Assembly: GCA_005883255.1 (NCBI GenBank)
Contig: VAXS01000051.1
Span: 1-5,016 of the forward strand
From: Actinomycetota bacterium
Lineage (GTDB): Bacteria; Actinomycetota; Thermoleophilia; Solirubrobacterales; Solirubrobacteraceae
DNA length: 5,016 nt
Direction: 5' to 3'
Both the position numbers and the translations under genes were made by a program. Under the pieces are notes generated by a model. That model was not told where the DNA came from, did no database searches, and was given only the letters and a program-made list of their open reading frames with translations. Positions 1 through 4,339 of the stretch are shown here, one piece after another. The first letter of the stretch is position 1. Each line of letters starts with the position of its first letter.

Positions 1-95
1 TCGAGGTTCGCCCCGTGGCCCAGGAGCACGCCGGTGACGGCGGCCACGATGCCCGGGCGGTCGCGCCCGATGGCGGAGAGGGCGAAATGCGGCAC
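1..95 (-). CDS. ACT-domain protein, GcvR-like (5' part only)
   Basis: Only the first 31 codons are present and the gene continues past the left edge. Read on the minus strand from GTG at 95, the peptide begins M-P-H-F-A-L-S-A-I-G-R-D-R-P-G-I-V and continues AAVTGVLLGHGANLE/D. The S-x-I-G-x-D-R-P-G-I-V-x-x-V pattern is the first beta strand, glycine turn and helix of an ACT domain, as in the glycine-cleavage repressor GcvR and the related double-ACT proteins of actinobacteria. ACT domains bind amino acids and act as allosteric sensors, so a cytoplasmic sensor or regulatory role is inferred; no ligand can be named from this fragment. The frame is open back to a stop at 129-131, but GTG 95 is preferred because the protein start matches the family and a TATCCT -10 box lies 6 nt upstream. 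The second half cannot be seen. Confidence 0.75.
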   Translation of the reverse strand, partial: MPHFALSAIGRDRPGIVAAVTGVLLGHGANL

Positions 96-101
96 CCGGC
101 C

Positions 102-107
102 AGGATA
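102..107 (-). promoter_or_regulatory. Putative -10 box of a leaderless ACT-gene promoter
   Basis: On the minus strand TATCCT (TANNNT) ends 6 nt before the GTG at 95, which would put the transcription start at or next to the start codon. No Shine-Dalgarno sequence is visible there. The -35 zone (about 125-130, minus-strand GATACC) is not a good match to TTGACA. GATAC at 104-108 and GTATC at 126-130 form a short inverted pair spanning the -35/-10 region; at five bases this may be chance. Confidence 0.4.
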
Positions 108-155
108 CGGCGAGCGGGCCAGCGGGTATCAGGACGACGTACCTCAAGGACGAGC

Positions 156-161
156 AGGAGG
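156..161 (+). promoter_or_regulatory. Shine-Dalgarno sequence of the small membrane protein
   Basis: A perfect AGGAGG lies 6 nt before the ATG at 168 and is followed by a second AGGAG directly abutting the start. It is the strongest ribosome binding site in the window and the main reason to believe that this 47-codon reading frame is translated. No convincing promoter can be seen in the 96-155 stretch before it. Confidence 0.75.
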
Positions 162-167
162 TAGGAG

Positions 168-311
168 ATGCTCTGGTTGATTCTGGGGATCGTGCTGCTG
201 GTGATCGCCATCGCGGGCGGCGCGATCGTCCATCCCGTGCTGTTCGTGCTGGGCATCCTGGCCCTGGTGATGTTCCTGCGGGGCTGGGGCGCGCGGGGCC
301 CGGCTTACTGA
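168..311 (+). CDS. Small hydrophobic membrane protein, 47 aa
   Basis: The product is almost entirely hydrophobic: Met-Leu-Trp followed by a first membrane segment (about residues 3-21), a His-Pro turn at 22-23, a second membrane segment (about 24-37), then a short Arg/Gly/Trp tail ending in Tyr. This predicts a two-helix hairpin in the cytoplasmic membrane with a basic end (R38, R43). It resembles the small proteins often labelled only 'hydrophobic protein' in actinobacterial genomes, for which no biochemical role is established; I assign none. The start is fixed by a perfect AGGAGG 6 nt upstream. Its TGA ends 1 nt before the stop of the oppositely oriented DNA methyltransferase gene, with no terminator hairpin between them. 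It is read away from the ACT-domain gene, with a 72-nt shared upstream region. Confidence 0.7.
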   Translation: MLWLILGIVLLVIAIAGGAIVHPVLFVLGILALVMFLRGWGARGPAY

Positions 312-312
312 C

Positions 313-1365
313 TCAGGCGGCGAGCGCGGAGGCTCCCAGCGCGCGGGAGACCTCCGCCTCCTCGCCCGACACCACCAGGTACTCGACGTTGCGCAGCCGC
401 CCCACGCGGCCGACCCGCTCGCCGGCCGGGTTGTGGATCCCGATCTGCGCCCCCACGTAGCGCTTGGAGTCGAACGCCAGGACGCCGACCGCCCCGCGCG
501 GCGAGCACAGCTCGACCAGCTCGTCCAGACCCACCCAGGCCTCGTCGTTGTAGGAGAGGACCAGCACCCGGGCGCGGATCGCGGCCAGCACGCGCGCCAG
601 CGCGTCGCGGAAGGCCGGCCGGGAGTTGAAGGGGCTGCGCGTGGCCGGGTCGCGACAGTCCGCGCGCTTGCAGGCCACGCCGTAGTGGTCGGGGGCGTCC
701 CAGGCCACGAGGGTCTCCCACACGTGGTAGTTGCGGTAGTAGGAGTGCTGGTTGTAGGGCGGGTCGACGTAGGCCAGGTCGACCTCGGGCAGCAGCGGCG
801 CCAGCTCCAGCGCGTCGCCCCGCAGCGCCGCCCCGGCGCCGTCCAGCAGCTCCGGCGCGCGCAGCTCCAGGCGGCGATGCGAGCGCGCGGCCCACGCCTT
901 CAGGTAGGCCATCTGCACGCCCGTGGTGGAGTCCACCCGATCGGCGGCCTCCAGCAGGCTGGTGAGCAGCAGCGCGAACAGCGGGCTGCCGGCGTAGTCG
1001 TCGCGCAGCGCGTCGCGGATGGCATCCACCCGCGCGCCGTTGTCGGGCTGCAGGTAGCGGGAGCGGCGGCAGAAGGTCTCGGTGAAGTAGCCCTCGCGGC
1101 CCGGGAGCGCGTCCAGCCGCGCCAGCGCCGCGCCCAGCTCGGCCCGGTCCACCGCCCGTCCGTCGGCGGCCACGTAGCAGAGCGCCAGGGCCTCCGAGTA
1201 GCGCGCGCTGTCCACCGCCCAGGTGAAGGCGCCGCGCCGCTTGAGCTCCTGCGCCACGCGGGTGGTGCCCGTGAACAGGTCGAGCGCGGTGCGCGCGCCC
1301 ACCCGGCCGGCCAGCTCCCCCAGTGCCGGCACCAGCCGGCGCTTGGAGCCCAGGTACTTGATCAC
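313..1365 (-). CDS. Stand-alone DNA adenine methyltransferase, D12 class
   Basis: A 350-residue S-adenosylmethionine-dependent methyltransferase expected to methylate the N6 of adenine in a specific DNA site. In order: the motif-X region near the N-terminus (YLGSKRRLVP, residues 4-13), motif I for AdoMet binding (DLFTGTTRVA, 29-38), a central region (about 60-190) that should hold target recognition, and catalytic motif IV DPPYNQHSYY (201-210), then LSYND (about 260-264) and a C-terminal beta strand RNVEYLVV. The X-I-recognition-IV order is that of the Dam/D12 group (Pfam MethyltransfD12, COG3392-like). Length is normal and motifs look intact. The start is GTG at 1365; it lacks a Shine-Dalgarno sequence but has TAGCTT 7 nt upstream. 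No restriction endonuclease or specificity gene adjoins, so it looks like an orphan methylase; its target site cannot be read from sequence. It follows the acetyltransferase gene by 10 nt on the same strand. Confidence 0.9.
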   Translation of the reverse strand: MIKYLGSKRRLVPALGELAGRVGARTALDLFTGTTRVAQELKRRGAFTWAVDSARYSEALALCYVAADGRAVDRAELGAALARLDALPGREGYFTETFCRRSRYLQPDNGARVDAIRDALRDDYAGSPLFALLLTSLLEAADRVDSTTGVQMAYLKAWAARSHRRLELRAPELLDGAGAALRGDALELAPLLPEVDLAYVDPPYNQHSYYRNYHVWETLVAWDAPDHYGVACKRADCRDPATRSPFNSRPAFRDALARVLAAIRARVLVLSYNDEAWVGLDELVELCSPRGAVGVLAFDSKRYVGAQIGIHNPAGERVGRVGRLRNVEYLVVSGEEAEVSRALGASALAA

Positions 1366-1372
1366 GCGCGGG

Positions 1373-1378
1373 AAGCTA
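1373..1378 (-). promoter_or_regulatory. Putative -10 box of the D12 methyltransferase gene
   Basis: Minus-strand TAGCTT (TANNNT) overlaps the TAG stop of the acetyltransferase gene and ends 7 nt before the GTG at 1365. That spacing would give a leaderless transcript, explaining how a gene with no Shine-Dalgarno sequence is started. No clear -35 hexamer is seen, so the gene could equally be read only by run-through from the acetyltransferase. Confidence 0.35.
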
Positions 1379-1810
1379 CAGCCGCTTGCGGAAGAACTTG
1401 CCCGCCTCCTCCATGCCCGCCATGCGGTACAGGAGGTGGGCGTCGGAGCGGTCCTGCCCGGACTCCAGCGCGATCGCCCAGCAGCCGCGGGCCCGGGCGC
1501 GCTCCTCGGCCTCCAGCAGCAGCGAGCGCGCGGTACCGTGCCCCCGGGCCTCGCGCGCGACGATCAGGTCGGGTATCCAGGCCTCCGGCTCGATGCGGTT
1601 GAGCCGGCGGCGGAAGTGCATCGAGCAGAAGCCGACCACCGCGCCGGCCTCCACGGCCACCAGGTGCTCGGCGTCCGGATCGTCGAGCTGGGAGAGGTAC
1701 AGGTCGCGCACGTCGCCGTACCTGTCGTAGGCCACGCGGGGTCGCCCGAGCTCCTCCAGGAGCTCGGTGACCTGGGCGAAGTCGCTCTCGTGGGCGGGTC
1801 GCACGAGCAT
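1376..1810 (-). CDS. GNAT-family N-acetyltransferase
   Basis: A 144-residue single-domain GNAT protein that should transfer an acetyl group from acetyl-CoA to an unknown small-molecule or protein amine in the cytoplasm. Seen in order from the chosen start: MLVRPAHESD (strand 1, typical of GNAT N-termini), helices through about residue 45, AVVGFCSMHF (strand 4, about 57-66), WIPDLIVAREARGHGTARSL (strand 4/5 into motif A, 79-98) with the R-G-H-G-T-A pyrophosphate-binding loop, and a C-terminal WAIALESGQDRSDAHLLYRMAGM segment split here as WAIALE...DAHLLYRMAGM, the usual strand-helix after motif A. ATG 1810 is preferred since the family match begins there. ATG 1852 and GTG 1876 would add 14 or 22 residues without a recognisable fold and run into the divergent DUF72 gene. 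A TAGCGT at 1824-1829 may be its -10. Substrate unknown. Confidence 0.85.
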   Translation of the reverse strand: MLVRPAHESDFAQVTELLEELGRPRVAYDRYGDVRDLYLSQLDDPDAEHLVAVEAGAVVGFCSMHFRRRLNRIEPEAWIPDLIVAREARGHGTARSLLLEAEERARARGCWAIALESGQDRSDAHLLYRMAGMEEAGKFFRKRL

Positions 1811-1823
1811 GTAACGGCTGCGA

Positions 1824-1829
1824 ACGCTA
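1824..1829 (-). promoter_or_regulatory. Possible -10 box of the acetyltransferase gene in a 40-nt divergent region
   Basis: Minus-strand TAGCGT fits TANNNT and lies 13 nt before the preferred ATG at 1810, giving a leader of only a few bases. On the plus strand the same 1811-1850 gap offers TAGAAC at 1838-1843, 7 nt before the DUF72 ATG, which lacks the final T of the consensus, and a G6 run at 1832-1837 that is rather far for a Shine-Dalgarno sequence. Both readings are weak. Confidence 0.25.
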
Positions 1830-1850
1830 TCGGGGGGTAGAACTTCGGCC

Positions 1851-2777
1851 ATGTCCGGGCGCATCGTCGTGGGCACGTCGAGCTGGGCGGATCCGGGCTT
1901 CGTGGCCGAGTGGTACCCGAGGGGAATGCCCGCCCGCGAGCGCCTGGGCTGGTACGCGGAGCGCTTCGAGGCGGTGGAGCTGAACTCGAGCTTCTACGCG
2001 ATCCCGGACGAGCGCACGGTGGCGCGCTGGGGAGAGATCACGCCCGACGGCTTCCGCTTCGACGTCAAGCTGCACCGGCTGCTGTCGCGCCATTCCGCCC
2101 AGGTGGACTCGCTCCCGCCCGACCTCCGCGAGCGCGCGCGGACCACCTCGCGGGGCCGGGTGGTGCTCGACGGCGAGCTGGAGGCGGCGCTGGCCGACGC
2201 CACGCTGGCGGCGCTCGAGCCGCTGTCCGGCGCCGGCAAGCTGGGCCCGCTGCTGCTCCAGCTCTCGCCCGCCTTCGGCCCTCGCGACCACCGGCTGGAC
2301 GAGCTGGCCTCGCTGGTCGAGCGCCTGGTCCCGCACCCGGTGGCGATCGAGCTTCGCAACCGCAACTGGGCCGGCGAGCAGCGGCTGGAGGACACGCTGC
2401 GCTGGCTCTCCGAGCACGGCGCCGTCTGGGTGGGCGTGGACGCGCCGCCGGCCGAGCACTTCACGATCATGCCGCCGATCGACGCCGCCACCCGCGACGA
2501 CCTCGCCTACCTGCGGGCGCACGGTCGCAACGTCGAGGGCTACCTGCACGGCAAGTCGGTGGCCGAGCGCTTCGGCTGGCGCTACTCCGACGAGGAGCTG
2601 CAGGAGATCGGCGGGCGGGCGCGGGGCCTGGCCGAGGAGGTGGACGAGGTCCACGTCATGTTCAACAACAACCGGGGCATGGACGCGCCGGTGGCGGCCC
2701 GGCGCATGCGCATCCTGCTGGGACAGGACCCCGGCCCGCCGGTCGACGCCGCCGGCGCCCAGCTGGAGATGGGATGA
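1851..2777 (+). CDS. DUF72 (YecE-family) TIM-barrel protein
   Basis: A 308-residue cytoplasmic protein of the DUF72 family, whose biochemical function is not established. Family landmarks appear in order: GTSSW (8-12), ELNSSFYAIP (43-52), W60 and TPDGFRFDVK (64-73), LLLQLSPAFG (134-143), IELRNRNW (166-173), LRAHGR (221-226), YSDEEL (245-250) and the near-terminal MFNNN (270-274). The family folds as a TIM barrel with these conserved polar residues facing the mouth of the barrel, which suggests a catalytic or nucleotide/nucleic-acid related role but does not prove one. A stretch at about 80-125 is Arg- and Ala-rich and not strongly family-like. The ATG at 1851 gives the usual N-terminus. Its stop overlaps the start of the uracil-DNA glycosylase gene (ATGA), so the two are almost certainly one operon. 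The last 20 residues look like a nonconserved tail. Confidence 0.9.
   Translation: MSGRIVVGTSSWADPGFVAEWYPRGMPARERLGWYAERFEAVELNSSFYAIPDERTVARWGEITPDGFRFDVKLHRLLSRHSAQVDSLPPDLRERARTTSRGRVVLDGELEAALADATLAALEPLSGAGKLGPLLLQLSPAFGPRDHRLDELASLVERLVPHPVAIELRNRNWAGEQRLEDTLRWLSEHGAVWVGVDAPPAEHFTIMPPIDAATRDDLAYLRAHGRNVEGYLHGKSVAERFGWRYSDEELQEIGGRARGLAEEVDEVHVMFNNNRGMDAPVAARRMRILLGQDPGPPVDAAGAQLEMG
2765..2768 (+). promoter_or_regulatory. Shine-Dalgarno of the glycosylase gene inside the DUF72 end
   Basis: GGAG lies 5 nt before the ATG at 2774 and within the last codons of DUF72. With the ATGA stop/start overlap this indicates translational coupling and decides the glycosylase start, although its frame stays open far upstream through the DUF72 gene. 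Confidence 0.55.
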
Positions 2778-3385
2778 GCGCCGCGGTCGAGCGGCGCCTG
2801 GCCGAGCTCGCGGAGGAGATCCGGGGGCATCGCGGCTGCGGCTTCGAGCCCTGCGAGACCTGCCTGCACCCGGTGCCCGGCGAGGGCAGCGCCAGCGCCG
2901 AGATCGCGTTCGTCGGCGAGGCACCGGGCGCGCGGGAGGACCGGGAGGGCCGCCCGTTCGTGGGGCCGGCGGGCCAGCTGCTGGACCGGTTGCTGCAGTC
3001 GATCTCACTGGCGCGCGAAGACGTGTTCGTCACCAACGTGCTCAAGGCGCGCCCGCCCGGCAACCGGGACCCGAGGCCTGGCGAGGTCTTCCACTCCTGG
3101 CCGTGGCTGAAGGAGCAGGTCGAGCTCGTCCGCCCGCGGCTGGTGGTGCCGCTGGGGCGCTACGCGCTCGAGTGCTTCCTGCCGGGAGCGAGGGTCTCGG
3201 TGGAGCACGGACGGGCGATCCGGCAGGCGGGGTGGACGTACGTGCCGCTGTACCACCCGGCGGCGGCGCTCCGGATGTATCCGCTCACCGAGACCATGCT
3301 CGCCGACTTCGCCCGGCTCCCCGAGCACCTGGCCGCCGCGCCCGAGCCGCCCGCGGAGCTGATCGTGGAGCCGCTTGTCGCGTAG
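2774..3385 (+). CDS. Uracil-DNA glycosylase, family 4-like, with incomplete Fe-S ligand set
   Basis: A 203-residue enzyme expected to excise uracil from DNA as the first step of base-excision repair. Seen in order: an N-terminal helix, a Cys segment (C22, C27, C30), motif A GEAPGAREDREGRPFVG (48-64), TNVLKARPPGNRDP (87-100), VVPLG (124-128) and motif B YHPAAALR (160-167). This motif set is that of family 4 (UdgA-type, Pfam UDG superfamily). Family 4 enzymes normally bind a [4Fe-4S] cluster with C-x2-C near the N-terminus, a Cys in the K-C-R-P-P segment and a fourth Cys about 16 residues later. Here C27-x2-C30 is present, but the third position is A92 and the fourth S108, so an ordinary cluster seems impossible unless C22 or C134 takes part. 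Length and motifs otherwise look intact. It is coupled to DUF72 by an ATGA overlap. Confidence 0.88.
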   Translation: MSAAVERRLAELAEEIRGHRGCGFEPCETCLHPVPGEGSASAEIAFVGEAPGAREDREGRPFVGPAGQLLDRLLQSISLAREDVFVTNVLKARPPGNRDPRPGEVFHSWPWLKEQVELVRPRLVVPLGRYALECFLPGARVSVEHGRAIRQAGWTYVPLYHPAAALRMYPLTETMLADFARLPEHLAAAPEPPAELIVEPLVA

Positions 3386-3402
3386 AGGCAGCGGAAGCCA
3401 GA

Positions 3403-3421
3403 AGATTGTTCCGAACAATCT
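3403..3421 (+). promoter_or_regulatory. 19-bp palindromic operator before the FadR-type gene
   Basis: AGATTGTTCCGAACAATCT is a perfect inverted repeat with 8-bp arms (3403-3410 and 3414-3421) around a 3-nt centre. It is strikingly A+T-rich for this DNA, ends 16 nt before the regulator ATG at 3438, and stops just short of a TAGCCT -10 box. Dimeric GntR/FadR proteins bind palindromes of about this size, usually next to their own gene, so it is the likely autoregulatory site. It is not a good terminator: the stem is A+T-rich and no T-run follows. Confidence 0.7.
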
Positions 3422-3423
3422 GG

Positions 3424-3429
3424 TAGCCT
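3424..3429 (+). promoter_or_regulatory. Putative -10 box of a leaderless FadR-type promoter
   Basis: TAGCCT (TANNNT) ends 8 nt before the ATG at 3438 and no Shine-Dalgarno sequence separates them, so transcription probably starts at or within a base or two of the start codon. The palindrome at 3403-3421 occupies the spacer between the -35 and -10 regions, where a bound repressor would block RNA polymerase. Confidence 0.45.
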
Positions 3430-3437
3430 CGCCGGCG

Positions 3438-3992
3438 ATGCCGGCGCTGGTGTCCGACCAGGTGTTCCGCTCGCTGCTGGAGGCAGTGCTGGCCGGCCGC
3501 TACGAGCCGGGCGAGAAGCTGCCCACCCAGCGGGCGCTGGCCGCCGACCTGGGCGTGACGATGAGCTCGCTGCGCGAGGCGCTCAAGCGGCTGGAGCAGA
3601 TGGGCCTGGTCGAGGCCCGGCAGGGCGACGCGATGCGCGTGCGCGACTGGCGCGAGCACGGCGGCCTGGACGTCATCGCCCACCTGCTGTTCCGCTCCGG
3701 CGGGCTGGACGCCGGCGTCATGGCCGACGTGCTCGAGGCCCGCGGGCTCATGCTCCAGGACCTGGCGGCCCTGGCGGCGGAGCGTCGCGACGACGCGCAG
3801 GCGCGACGGCTGGTCGAGCTGGCCGACCAGGTGGCCGGCGCGCCCGACGCGGCGGCGGCGCAGCTCGTCGACTTCGCGTTCTTCACCGAGCTGGCGCAAG
3901 CCGCGGGCAACCTGGTGTTCGTCCTGGTACTCAACTCGATCCGGGCGCTGTATTTCGCGCACGCGGAGCGCCTGCCGATCACCTCGGCGCCC
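3438..3992 (+). CDS. FadR-type GntR-family regulator, 3' end lost at a frame break
   Basis: A transcription factor of the FadR/FCD subgroup. Residues 1-70 are an intact winged helix-turn-helix: QVFRSLLEAVLAGRYEPGEKL read as QVFRSLLEAV...YEPGEKLPTQRALAADLG, then VTMSSLREALKRLEQMGLVE and a wing (RQGDAMRV). Residues 75-185 match the helical effector domain of FadR-like proteins (GLDVIAHLLF, VLEARGLMLQDLAALAAER, DFAFFTELAQAAGN, LVLNSIRALY). FadR-type proteins are about 230-240 residues long, but recognisable sequence stops near residue 185 (SAP). The same frame then becomes Arg/Trp/Cys-rich, low-quality sequence and stays open, without any stop, to the end of the window. The given end is therefore where homology stops, not a stop codon. 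It probably controlled the GMC oxidase genes downstream through the palindrome at 3403-3421. The final two or so effector-domain helices are missing, so the protein may be non-functional or unable to sense its ligand. Confidence 0.8.
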
Positions 3993-4021
3993 CACTGCCG
4001 CCGCTGGCGCGCACCGACGCG

Positions 4022-4339
4022 GTGCGCTTCCTCGATCGTTACCTGGCCGCCTCGCCGCCGCTCAACCGCGCCGGGCTGCGCGCGCTGCTGCACGCGCTGG
4101 AGGCCGGTCCGCGGGCCCGGGGGCGGGGCCGGCGGTTCCGTCAGCTCGATCCGGCCGCGCGCGCCGCCTACCTGGAGCGGCTGGAGCGGGGGCGCGCCGG
4201 ACGGGCGTTCGCGGCGCTGGAGGCGGTGGCGAAGCTGGCGTATTACGGCGACGACGGGGTCATGCGCGCGCTCGGCTACGACGCCGACGCGGTGGTGGCG
4301 CGGGGGCGCGACCTGCGCCTCCTGGAGGGGCGCTGGTGA
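4022..4339 (+). CDS. GMC-oxidoreductase accessory subunit (gluconate 2-dehydrogenase subunit 3-like), 5' end lost
   Basis: The 105-residue reading frame begins at a GTG with no Shine-Dalgarno sequence and no -10 box, and ends with the TGA that overlaps the GMC start (GTGA). Its sequence FLDRYLAASPPLNRAGLRAL, then FRQLDPAARAAYLERLERGR, AFAALEAVAKLAYYGDDGVM and RALGYDADAVV, is the mainly helical pattern of the small proteins that accompany bacterial GMC dehydrogenases. These are often annotated gluconate 2-dehydrogenase subunit 3-like. Such a subunit would partner the adjacent FAD enzyme. Recognisable sequence (PLPPLARTDAVRF) already starts about 11 codons before GTG 4022, at around 3989, in a frame with no start codon there, and the usual 30-50 residues before it are absent. 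Together with the broken regulator just upstream, this marks a truncated gene. Family placement is from remembered pattern, not alignment. Confidence 0.65.
   Translation: MRFLDRYLAASPPLNRAGLRALLHALEAGPRARGRGRRFRQLDPAARAAYLERLERGRAGRAFAALEAVAKLAYYGDDGVMRALGYDADAVVARGRDLRLLEGRW
4324..4330 (+). promoter_or_regulatory. Shine-Dalgarno of the GMC oxidoreductase gene
   Basis: GGAGGGG lies 5 nt before the GTG at 4336, inside the end of the accessory-subunit gene. It fixes the GMC start and, with the GTGA overlap, indicates coupled translation of the two proteins. Confidence 0.6.

Noticed and set aside
433..1602. Long plus-strand open frame opposite the methylase and acetyltransferase genes
   Set aside because: Its translation is Arg/Ala/Gly/Pro/His-rich without domains and mirrors the well-supported minus-strand genes; such shadow frames are expected in G+C-rich DNA.
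1811..1876. Longer acetyltransferase starting at ATG 1852 or GTG 1876
   Set aside because: The extra residues are not GNAT-like, no ribosome site precedes them, and they would overlap the divergent DUF72 start; kept only as an alternative.
1910..2773. Upstream extension of the uracil-DNA glycosylase frame, as if a fusion protein
   Set aside because: The extension lies over the DUF72 gene in another frame and is low-complexity Arg/Ala/Gly sequence; the ATG at 2774 with GGAG and stop overlap is the natural start.
3403..3421. Rho-independent terminator after the glycosylase gene
   Set aside because: The hairpin is A+T-rich with a 3-nt loop and has no following T-run; position and symmetry fit an operator better.
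3285..4093. Minus-strand open frames opposite the regulator
   Set aside because: They are His/Gln/Arg-rich shadows of the plus-strand winged-helix regulator and carry no recognisable motif.
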